Source: Actinostola sp. cb2023
Taxonomy: Eukaryota; Cnidaria; Anthozoa; Actiniaria; Actinostolidae
Assembly: GCA_033675265.1 (NCBI GenBank)
Contig: JAUJYZ010001082.1
Span: forward strand, 46,001 to 110,000
Direction of reading: 5' to 3'
DNA: 64,000 nt
Within the stretch, counting starts at the first letter, position 1, and each line of letters begins with the position of its first letter. The notes beneath the pieces were generated by a model. The model did not search any database, was not told the origin of the DNA, and saw nothing but the letters and a program-made list of their open reading frames with translations. Below are positions 54,571 through 64,000 of this stretch, in pieces. The position numbers and the translations under genes are program-made.

Positions 54571-56090
54571 GTACGGAAAAAGAAAGAAGTTAGGGGAAAG
54601 TCGTAAAGTCGAAGTTCTATATAAAGTCTATAAAATTACCCATGAAATCCCTTCTGAGCTTTAGCATGCAATACAACGGAAAAGTGGCCAAAACGTCGGA
54701 CGGAAAGAGAACTAAATTTCTGGCCCCGATGGGATTCCAAACCACGACCTTGTGCGGTTTTTAAATAAACTTTCTAAAACACCAAAATCAAGAATCTCTA
54801 GGATGCCTAAGCTGTAATTTATGAGCTGATGTAATTGAAAAATCAGGTCTACCACAAACAAGTGATATAGCAATAACGTAGAAATTTTCATGCGTCTTGA
54901 TTGAGCTAATATAATAATAATATATTATTTATATAGCGCACTCTCCAGAAATGCCCAAGTGCGTTTTACATATATACAATTCAAAAAATATATAAAACTA
55001 AGTATGAGAAAGAAAAAAAAATTATATATATATATATACATCAAGATGTTGGTACCAACCTTTTTTGAAATGCAGCTCTTGCATACCAAGCTCGAAATGT
55101 ATTGTGGATCATATGTATCTAATAATGTCAGCATGTACATACAGAAGAAATTATGCCGGCTCCATATTGCAAAGACAAAGTTTGGAATAAGCATTTCCAA
55201 GCATAAAACTATGTTCGGTCATTTCTACATAAAGCGACAAGAGTATGTTTTCATTACACAAGTCTTCTTCGACTTCTTCGTCACCATAACAAGACGAACG
55301 ACGTCGTTCGCCGCGAAGGCGTCTTGTTACGAGGTAAAAGTGTCGAGCATTTGTACATCTCTATACTTTTATGGTAAAGACCGGTAAGGTTTCGAAACCT
55401 ATGCTGTGAGTATATTTAATTCGCAAGTGGCATTTCCATGTCTTGGCGGGTAAATTTTAGGATAACCTACGAAAGAAACGATATAAGCAGACGGAATACT
55501 AGAGCCGTGCGACTTCAAAACAGCTATAACGGTTCCAGTTCAAATTACCATAAGAATTTTATTTTACCAAAGTGAAAAGTGATAGTGAATTGTACAACAA
55601 AAATTATCCATGTGCGTTTTAGTACTTATTTCCAGTTTCTTGTTCATTTGATTGATTTATAGAGCTTGCAGTTCTTGAGATCCTCTCTCTGTGACGTCTC
55701 GGTAGATTTGATTGACAGATCCAACGAACTTACCTTAGGTACCTCTCCTTTTATAGTGCGTCTTCGTGTTTAAGGACCGGTCGATGCCTGGAAGGTACTC
55801 ATTACTTTTTGACGTGACGTGTGCACCGTCCGGCTCAGTAAATCAGCGCCCACTATAGCACTGGTCAGCAGTACAATACAGTAATTAATGCAATTACACT
55901 GTAACACAGAAATATATAGATAAATATGTGGATATAAAAGGTAAGGGAGGAAGCTTGATTGGCCAAACTGATGTTCTTTGTAATGATTAAATCATGAAAT
56001 GAACTGACAAGAGTCCACTTCAGTTACATATCAAGATATCAATCATTACTTTTCAGTTGACAGGTATTCCAGACATTTTTCATTCGAGAA
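54571..56090. other. Gene-free stretch
   Basis: It contains an AAT-rich patch with ttatatagcgc (about 54910-54945) like that at 47290-47330, and a short palindrome around aacaagacg / cgtcttgtt (55289-55330). The frame at 54959-55387 shows no recognisable domain. Confidence 0.4.
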
Positions 56091-56313
56091 ATACTCCAGT
56101 TTCGAGTTGTTTCGACGCCGTTGTCCTACTTGACAAAAAGACGCATTTGCTCAGGCTTAGCCTCAATTCAGTGTAAATTATGCACAAATACCGACGAGAA
56201 CGCGAAAAAGTGTTGAATTGCACGGGTTATTCTCTGGATTGAGGCTAAGCCTGAGCAAACGCGTCTTTTGTCAAGGAGTACAGCGGTGTGTAAATAACTC
56301 GAAACTGGAGTAT
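56091..56313. mobile_element. MITE with ~80-bp imperfect inverted ends
   Basis: atactccagtttcgagtt at the left and aactcgaaactggagtat at the right; inner tgctcaggcttagcctcaat and its inverse. It is 223 bp. Confidence 0.9.
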
Positions 56314-56704
56314 CCAGGACTTGAAGACGACCAGCCTAGAATTTACCCAATCTCAAGTGGACAGTATTATACATTCATTTTTATCATCTTGTACCTACAT
56401 TTAGTCAGTTCAAAGGGTTACTTTAAAATAATAATAAAAATGGCCAATGAATGCTGGCAAGTTTACCGAATATAGTATTTACTGAGTGTTTAAACTAATC
56501 GTTGGAATAAGTCGTCGGGTGAGGAGACTTCGTAAATGGAGAGTCGTTAAACTGGTAATAATGATGATTTACAATGCAATACAATGCAATAACGTACATA
56601 TGGCCCTCATATAAAAATGACATTGATTGAAAGATTGATTGATTGATTAACGTATTCCATTGCAAATCCCTCCTCACGAGAGCCATATTAGTCTTAGCAT
56701 ATAT

Positions 56705-57119
56705 CCCGGGGGGGGGGGGGGATGTTCAGACCTGGACCCTGTTTTTGGAATTTGTCACTCGAAAACCTGGATTTACGAATTTTTCAAATAAAAAAACCTG
56801 GATTTACGAATTTTTATTTACGATCTGATACGATGCAGTCGTCAGGATATTTTGCCAGACTAACACTCTAACACTTGTACGTCTGACTGACGCCATTATT
56901 ATTGTTCATGCGGAGTTTTACTGAAACGCCGATACCACGTTATACAAATTATTAAAAATTGATAAATGTTTTTTAGGCTATAACCTGAATTAATGATTTC
57001 TATGCGTTCATTTAACCTGGATTAGAGAATAAAATGGCCCAAAACCTGGACCCTGTACCGCCGCACATATATATCATGTAATTATTGGGAGTAATCCCCC
57101 CCCCCCCCCCCCCCCCCCA
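56705..57119. mobile_element. Element with poly-G / poly-C edges
   Basis: It is bounded by a G-run (56709-56721) and a C-run (57098-57118). aacctggatttacgaattt repeats inside, and cctggaccctgt occurs near both ends. The layout resembles 12700-13095, but the sequence is different. Confidence 0.45.
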
Positions 57120-57135
57120 ACTCCTCCCCCTCCCC

Positions 57136-57288
57136 GCTGGGTTTCAATCAGCTGATAAATAAAGTCCATGAATCTCATTATCTGGCCCCAAATGATGATC
57201 ACTGACTGGTACCATGTGCTATCAAGCAGAGCGAAGGAGCAGTTCCGTGCCAAACCGGAAATGACGTCTACTAATCCCGTGTTCTGTG
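57136..57288. mobile_element. MITE family GCTGGGTTTCA, copy 2 (right end lost)
   Basis: It matches 27762-27939 from gctgggtttcaatc through aagtccatgaatctcatt and accatgtgctatcaagcaga, then diverges after ggaaatgacgtc. The right terminal repeat is missing. Confidence 0.8.
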
Positions 57289-57674
57289 TTTCCATAGCAA
57301 CAAGCCTGTTTGAAACAAAGTGTCACGTCTTGTAAGATGTGAATCTCCGTAATTACTTTGCAACCACTGAAGTTTTTTTTTAAGAAAATTAAACCTATTA
57401 CGTCATTCAGACGTTTTAAAAGTATATGAGCAAGACGTAGAATGAGAGGGAGGCCTGGGTCAGAAAGTAAAACAGTATTCGAAACTGTCCGGCGAACAAA
57501 TGGGAAGGAAAGAAATTAGAAAGAAAGAAATAGAGAGGAACTGGAACACAATGGAAGAAAGAATGGAACTGAAACAAAAATTAAAAAATATATATTAAAT
57601 ACAAAAACATTAATTACAGTAATTAAAAATAAAATTAAAGTTAAGGAGAAAAACTAGTGATATTAAGTTACTAC

Positions 57675-57705
57675 GTTTCGATGACATCCTGTCATCATTA
57701 TCAAG
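57675..57705 (-). ncRNA. Hairpin followed by GAAACG, hammerhead-like remnant
   Basis: The minus strand reads cttgataat, then gatgacaggatgtcatc (a 7-bp stem), then gaaacg. This is the same layout as the motif at 9880-9908, but the CTGANGA block is degenerate. Confidence 0.3.
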
Positions 57706-57825
57706 TAAAGTGAGATGAATAATGAGTAACATATAAAAATAAAATGAAGTAAATAAATGAAAAGAAACAAGAAAAAGGTGCCATGTAGTATATTAAAGGC
57801 TCACAATTGATATAAATTATTATAA

Positions 57826-57893
<68 letters not shown>
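57826..57893. repeat. ATT microsatellite
   Basis: About 20 tta units. Confidence 0.95.
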
Positions 57894-57894
<1 letters not shown>

Positions 57895-58257
57895 AATCAG
57901 TAATTCTTGGTCATAAAACTATTTATTCTTTATTCATATACTCCTATAAATGCAGTGGGTGAATAAAGGTTTAGAACATGTACACTAGTTACCAAATGAT
58001 GAGTAATGAAAACTAGCGAGTACCATATGACTAGAGCATGGGCTGCGTCGGTGTACTGAATGACAAATTAATCTATATAACACCGTGAAAAAAGAGCCGA
58101 TTTTTACTGACGTTTCGATGAGTAAAACTAGTTGACCATAGCTAATGTAGATATTCCAAAGCCATTTATAATTCGAGCCAAACAAAAGCGCCGAAATCTC
58201 TTGGTCTTACTATTATAACTTGCAAGATTACCAATTCAATTTGGAAACCTTGGGGAA

Positions 58258-58482
58258 ATGATTTTATGGAACTACAAAGCGCGGTGTGCACACACCATGT
58301 CAGTGAATGCTAACAAGACAATAGACCCTGAACTGAATGGTACGTTTGGAAACTACTCTACTCATGCTTTATTCATACTGGTTAACAACCCCGCAGCATC
58401 ATCAGTAAACTTTTCATTGGACTTTCCATTTGGCCGATTAGAACGCGGTCAAGGCACTGTCAGTGAATCAGAGTTGAACTGA
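58258..58482 (+). CDS. Unrecognised 74-codon frame
   Basis: MILWNYKARCAHTMS and onward to a stop. It has four potential N-glycosylation sites (NKT, NGT, NYS, NFS), which is unusual for random sequence and would suit an extracellular fragment. No domain recognised, no clear splice partner. Could be chance. Confidence 0.15.
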   Translation: MILWNYKARCAHTMSVNANKTIDPELNGTFGNYSTHALFILVNNPAASSVNFSLDFPFGRLERGQGTVSESELN

Positions 58483-58489
58483 TTGAGTC

Positions 58490-59630
58490 CAAATGTACCT
58501 TCTATGGACCAGATACAGCATCGACTAATATGACTCGATGAGCCAATCGACCTGCGTTGGTAAAGTGGTTTCAGCTGTTACTAACAACTTTTAAGGTTTC
58601 ATTGAGTCTTGCTTGAACCTTGGGATCGGAATCAGTTCAGTCGTCATAATTCCGAGCGCGAAACGAAGGACGTGTTACTTCTTATGGGAAACATTGAATT
58701 TGAGGTAAGATCGATCTCTCGTTGACTGGCCTACTACTAGTCAAGTAGTTCAGTGGTAAAAGGCTCTATTAGTTGTTCATCAGTATTTCAGGTTAGCACG
58801 ATTCTTTAACACTTCGGCACTTTGATCAAGTAACCATACATCCATTTGGAAACCAAGTAGAACATTTATCAATTCGAAAATTACAACTGTAGATGTGTTG
58901 TGAAACTGCTTAAAAAGTCATTTTAAAGCTTTGTTCCCTTCGTGTTTTGACACTTGTAAACCTCTTGTGCGGAATAACAAGAACAGACCATAATACTCCA
59001 GAAATTATTAATGAAAAGCAGACTAAAGCTAGCTGTTCTGTTTATTACTGTTCTTCAATCAGTTTTCCCTAGAAACAGTTCTTCGAGAAGTTCATCTTGA
59101 TTCGCTTCAAGGCGAAAAAAAAATCTAAACCGTCACTCAAATGTTCAAATCTTTTCAATTTGTGCATAAACTGTTTTGTCAATTACTGATTAAAATGAAT
59201 TTGTGTTGTTTTTTATTTTGACGGCAAAGAAAATGTGCTGTTTTAAGTAAATAGATGCAAAGGATTTTGAACAAGACACTGCTTATTCATTCAAGAAAAT
59301 GTAAATATTTCAACCTAAGGCAAGTCTTTGCAGTTCACTTCTCCACGGGGACTCTTTATACTTTTTTTAACATCATTTATCATTAATGAACTTGTGGATC
59401 ATAATTGCTTTTGAATTACAGCCTGGTCTTTCGCTGCTGCGAATTTTTCGCCTGCTTGTCGGCACGCATCTGCCGTCTTACTTTCACGGATCATGTGTCG
59501 GCATTAGTGTCGAGTACTAGTACATATAGCTTTTTTGTGAGATATACTCTCAGTTAGTATTTACCATTAAAACAGTGTGTCTCTGGTCAAAATATCAAGC
59601 ATTCAAGCTGAAAAAAAATTTGAAAGTCAT
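58490..59630. other. Gene-free stretch
   Basis: AT-rich, no arrays, no element ends recognised. Confidence 0.4.
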
Positions 59631-59631
59631 T

Positions 59632-59763
59632 ATGGACTTGAAATGGTTGTTTACCGTACTCAAGCAAATGTCTTATATGCTTTTGTTTCAAGTTTGGATG
59701 TTGAGTGCTAACGACGAATGTGTGGATTTAATGATGACCGTAGTAATAACTTCATCCAATTAA
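59632..59763 (+). CDS. Possible signal-peptide first exon
   Basis: MDLKWLFTVLKQMSYMLLFQ begins a short frame with a basic residue and a hydrophobic core, ending SANDECVDLMM before a stop at 59763. Possible donors gtagta and gtaata lie at about 59741-59747. No second exon was found in the window, so it may be chance. Confidence 0.15.
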   Translation: MDLKWLFTVLKQMSYMLLFQVWMLSANDECVDLMMTVVITSSN

Positions 59764-59851
59764 AATGGCCCCTCAGTCACTCCCACAAGGACCAGGAATA
59801 GCCGACTAACAATAGGGGACTCTGGCCTACGTAAAAAGTGGCCATACTTTC

Positions 59852-59980
59852 AAAGCTAAAAACAAAGAAAATATAAGACTTTATGTTGTTAAATGATGAC
59901 GTTGGAGCTTTAAAAAAAGCTAAAAACAAAGAAAATGTAAGCCGACTTTATGTTGTTAAATGATGACGTTGGAGCTTAAA
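59852..59980. repeat. 64-bp tandem duplication
   Basis: aaagctaaaaacaaagaaaa and tgatgacgttggagctt occur twice, 64 bases apart. Confidence 0.9.
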
Positions 59981-60438
59981 AAGAGGTGTCGTTTTCATTA
60001 GAATTCTCATTTTCCACACTAGCGGCTTTTTAAGAGAATCGTTTTCACCCGTCCACAATTACTCGTGTGTTTTCGGTTACTAACGATACCTTGCCTTGCG
60101 TCCAAAAACGCTGTTTGTTTACGCCGACAACACTAGCTAGGCGTGACGTCAGCGTTTTAGTGAAAGCCTCCGATTTCGCCGTCCACGCTAATACGATAGG
60201 GTCACGTTTTCAAATGTCTCCACTCTGGAGAGCGTTTTAATTTTCGATGATCGTTTTCTATCGTTTTAGTTTCGAGAAAAACGTGGGCCAAAACGCATCG
60301 AAACTGTGCTTAGTGTTGTCGTGCATGTCCTTAGTGAACCGATAAAGGAAGCTAATTGTTCGCTTTTGAACCAGCTGAACTCAGCGAAAGAATGGTCGTT
60401 ACGTCAGTGATGCAGATTACTGCGTCACCTTGACGTCG

Positions 60439-60684
60439 TGTCATGATGCCCCATTCACAACAAAACTTGTTTAGTTCAACTGGGATTTTCTAGTTTCTAT
60501 CAGATCTGAGAGCATTAATTTCACAAGAATCAAATTATCTGGTATTTATACCATGCAACACAAAGGACAGTTTACCAGCAGTTTTGTGCCAAATATTGCG
60601 TGGCGTTTGTAGATAATTTTCTAAACCTGTTTAGTTAAACCAGTATAAAACGTGTTTTAGCCTCGGTATGAACGGGGCATGACG
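60439..60684. mobile_element. MITE
   Basis: gtcatgatgccccattcaca at the left and, inverted, atgaacggggcatgac at the right, with cttgtttagttcaactgg / ctgtttagttaaaccag inside. It is 246 bp. Confidence 0.7.
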
Positions 60685-61330
60685 GGGTCAGGCTACGCTT
60701 AATATATACAAAAGTATTGGTTTTCAAGAAATATACTATGAATAAATAAAATATCGACATAAATACAAGAATACTATAAGTATAACTGGCTCAATTTGCC
60801 TAATGGAATGTTTTCCAAAGAGCTTCTCTACGAATGTTAGAAATCGTTTCAAGTTTTCAGTATTAGCCATTACCAAAACGAGCAGGGGACTGGGACCAAG
60901 CGTATCTTTGTATTTGTTTTATTGAATGCTGTATTAGATGTCTTCCCTTTCATACTATGTGGATGTTTTCTTGGTTTACATAGACACCGTTTGTCTTCAT
61001 CACTGTATAACTTACTTCCAAGATGGAATGTGTGAATATATTGATGGAATCTTGATGATTTGGGTACATTTTTTGCAATGTATTTTCTTTCGAGCCTCCT
61101 TATTTTTCTGCTTTTATATAAAGCACGTGTAAGTCGCCTCACTGGAATTCTGCTCGGTTCTCTATCACGAACTGCATGGTAGTTTAATGGTATTTGGTAG
61201 TTGTATCTACTATTACTACTAGTATAAACATCACATTCATAGTAGTTGTATTTTATTTATAATTTATGTTCTACACGACCCCACAAGCTTTAGCTTTAAA
61301 TATTATCGTGTATAAATAAAAGTTATTATA

Positions 61331-61497
61331 AACTAATTGCGATACCACAAAATATTGACGGCTAGTTGGGAGAAAATATATTCCGTATTGGGCGGAGTCG
61401 CGCAGCGACGGAGCCCAATACGGAATATATTTTCTACCAACGCCGTCAATATTTTGTGGTATCGCCGTCTCAAAATCGCAATTAGTTTTGTATCACG
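61331..61497. mobile_element. MITE hairpin TACCACAAAATATTGACG, copy 1
   Basis: aactaattgcgataccacaa at the left and, with an insertion, its inverse at the right; the centre pairs atattccgtattgggc with its inverse. The word accacaaaatattgacg recurs in the hairpin at 62565-62606. Confidence 0.8.
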
Positions 61498-61801
61498 ATT
61501 CTACAATAATTCGCAAGAAAAACTAATAAAATAACAAGGAAAGCATTCTGATTTGGTTCAAATTCTCACAACCTCGCGCGTTGACGTAGCTGCGCTACGA
61601 TTTGAAGTTTTTGAAAACTCTTTTTGCTTTACAAAAAGATTAGAAAAAAAGTTAACATGACAGTTTAAACAAGTTAACTGACATGATAGCGATTATAGAG
61701 AACTATTGACAAACTTCCTCTTTTATGTCATGACAAGCATTTCATCTCTTTTTGGCAGAAAAGCGAATGAAAACAAATCCAAAGTTTATCGTACGGTTCG
61801 C

Positions 61802-61897
61802 TAGCCTCCTTTGCAGCCGTCCCTTGTTTCGGGATCCCTGTGCCCTGTGCTCCCTCTCCAGGGATCCCGAAACAAGGGACGGCTGCAAAGGAGGCTA
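61802..61897. mobile_element. MITE hairpin, same ends as 14633-14880
   Basis: tagcctcctttgcagccgtc and cttgtttcgggatccctg are followed by their exact inverse. It is 96 bp with a loop of about 20 bases. Confidence 0.9.
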
Positions 61898-62564
61898 ACG
61901 GTTCGCCAGATTGAAAGTGAATCGATTCAGTAAGCTTAAATATAATTTCGTGAAAATTCAACGATGTTTTAACCCTCAATCTTCTGTATATACAAGGACA
62001 AATGTGACTGCAATATGTCAGTCGACGTCAAGTCCAATGCAGGGTGGAAAATAGCTCAAAAGACGGCAAATTAAGAACAAGATTCTACAAGATTAGCCGG
62101 ATTTTCACGGCAAAGAACAACTTTCACTGTAAATTAATTCAACTTCATTCAATGTTATTCTGCAATAAACAAACGACCAAATAATTATAATAACTGTTTT
62201 ATTGTCTTACTGGATCAAGGTTTTCATCATGTGCCTGATTGTAATTTACACTTTTACAGCATCAAGTTTTATCAAGAAACTAGAGTGTTCGTAGCTTTCG
62301 CCGTGAAATGAAATTTTAGCCGTGAATGAGGTTTGACAGAATCATTTCTCACCTTAACTACGACCTTAGCTTCCCTTGTTTATACACATAACATAATACT
62401 GATAATACTGCATTGTAGAAACTCCTTTTTACTGTGGAATAACCTTGAATTTTCCTTGAAAAATCGAAGAACATTCCTGCATTCGCATTGTAGTTGAAAG
62501 CCAGATACCAAAAAAATGTCATTTTCGCTGTCAATCATATCCTGTGAGCCAATCGCGCGCGGTA

Positions 62565-62606
62565 ATTTTGAGACGTCAATACCACAAAATATTGACGTCT
62601 CAAAAT
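62565..62606. repeat. Perfect hairpin, related to 61331-61497
   Basis: attttgagacgtcaat and its exact inverse attgacgtctcaaaat around accacaaaat. Confidence 0.85.
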
Positions 62607-62989
62607 AAAACAAAGTGACTTGAAAATCGTGATACTGTATTGTATTGTAGTCTATTGTAGTTGTATTTAATACGGTTATAATAAATAAACTTTGCATATC
62701 GTGATCTACATGTTTTTATTGATATAAACTGTGAAACCTTCTCATCGGTATTGACAGATAATTCGCTTGCTTTCAAATATATCACAATCATAACTGTTTA
62801 AGCTTATAAGTAGGTAGGTAGCACAGCAATAGCAAGCATAAATTTGTATGACAACAATACATGTAGTAACTCTCATGACACAAATAATGCAAACGGTATT
62901 AAAAAGTCCACTTCACCTTCGTTGGGAAACATCGTGGGTTGCTTCCAGGATTGTAGTTCATCAAGTTTGTATAATAAAGGCTTTCATTA

Positions 62990-63210
62990 GTCATTCATAA
63001 CATATTGATCGTAATTTATAAGTTTGGCATTGTTTATAACTTTGGCATTCGTCGCATTCAAGGCTTTCATAACATGTTGATCGAGTATAACTTTGGCTTT
63101 CATGGCATTCAAGGCTTTCATAACATGTTGATCGTTTATAACTTTGGCTTTCGTCGTTTTCAAGGCTTTCATAACATGTTCATCGAGTATAACTTTGGCT
63201 TGAATTTCAT
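62990..63210. repeat. 51-bp tandem repeat, about four copies
   Basis: aggctttcataacatgtt recurs at 63061, 63112 and 63163 with tataactttggctttc in each. The 17-codon period keeps both strands open; those frames are artefacts. Confidence 0.92.
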
Positions 63211-63532
63211 GGCTTTCATGTGTTCGCGGAACAATCCATATTTCCGAAAACGCTCAACGTCTTAGATTTACCGCGAACGGTGTGTGCATTTGTAAGCATT
63301 TCGAGCGTAAAGAGGAAAAAACAGAAGACGAATACCTTCACCATCTTGACTTGACTTTCTTCGTCGATCGACACTACAAAACGTCGCTACAACGTCGATC
63401 GCTGCAACCTCATGGTCAGTCTCGTGGTCTCGTTCCCAGTCCCACTCGATTGCAGATTTGCGACGTGAATAACAAAAATACGGTCTGTATTTTATACCTC
63501 GTGCGGCCTTTGGCCTGGGCACGAGTACGAGT

Positions 63533-63900
63533 AATTAGCAAAAGTGGGCATCATTTTCTGAGAGAACACATCAAACTCAGCTAGTCTGGAAAGATTGATG
63601 TACTTCGGCTTAATATTGACGATGCTAGAGGGCATCAAATATGTCTATTTTCCCATACAAACTCTGTAAATGTTTGACGTTGTCCAGCCAAACCATACAA
63701 AATTGTAATGCGCACTTGATCATTTTATGAAAAGTGCGCAATATAAATTAATAAATTATTATAATTATTATTACATTCACTGTAAAATTTTGGGTTGGAC
63801 AACACAATTTCAAAAGTTTATAATTCCGATAGAATGCGCTCAAATCACATCACACTTTGCACAGTACTAATTTCAACATGCTGTTTCATGTCGTAACATC
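63533..63900 (-). mobile_element. Partial inverted copy of the 19106-19500 element
   Basis: The minus strand matches 19185-19440: gcaaaagtgggcatcatttt, atattgacgatgctagaggg and atcacatcacactttgcac are all shared. It carries an insertion (about 63700-63775) with a taata-rich patch. Confidence 0.75.
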
Positions 63901-64000
63901 GGAAAAGATTTGCCTACAAATTGGAACATTTGGTCTTTTCGGTCCTAGCCCCTGCGAATCCCTTCGAATTCTTATTCTTCTTTTTTTCCTGTCAGTTTCT

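Noticed and set aside
54959..55387. 142-codon frame
   Set aside because: Low-complexity start (KKKK, YIYIYI), no domain, no splice context.

Overview
This is a stretch of animal nuclear DNA. Genes are split by introns with GT/AG borders, there are no operons, and the spaces are crowded with microsatellites, satellites and short inverted-repeat transposons. The protein families present (clade-specific class A GPCRs without introns, an SLC22 transporter, a secreted LDLa/Frizzled/CUB protein, a Penelope-like element) fit a cnidarian, most likely a coral or sea anemone. That assignment is inferred from style and content, not from a marker gene.

Layout. 1-2870 is an 89-bp satellite with an 11-unit higher-order period. 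3276-5203 holds three exons from the 3' half of an SLC22 organic-ion transporter; the exon(s) for membrane segments 7-10 are not visible. 6450-7460 is an intact intronless GPCR. 9800-10530 is the 3' end of an antisense Penelope-like element (GIY-YIG domain and a hammerhead-like core). 12214-29602 is the main gene: 13 exons that I joined by splice sites and phase into one open frame of 645 codons, encoding signal peptide, LDL-receptor class A domain, three Frizzled cysteine-rich domains and a CUB domain. Its introns are largely filled by repeats, including a 2.4-kb Harbinger-like element, a 30-bp minisatellite, over 1 kb of CATC/CAGC repeat and a 1.1-kb 12-bp minisatellite.

29943-31555 is a run of hairpin elements. 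32649-40650 is an array of about 74 nearly identical 108-bp units. 41955-50400 is a tandemly duplicated GPCR locus: copy A is frameshifted twice, copy B has lost its coding body, and copy C is intact but with a shorter C-tail. 50400-64000 has no gene I can support. It holds a TA-flanked Tigger/pogo-type element, many MITEs (one with its empty target site preserved next door) and tandem duplications.

Functionally, the three supported gene families act at the cell surface or outside the cell: small-ion transport, GPCR signalling, and a secreted protein with three potential Wnt/lipid-binding domains. Nothing in the sequence links them in one pathway. The most interesting item is the LDLa-Fz-Fz-Fz-CUB protein. 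The decaying GPCR duplication series and the recurrent 'hairpin then GAAA' motifs come next.
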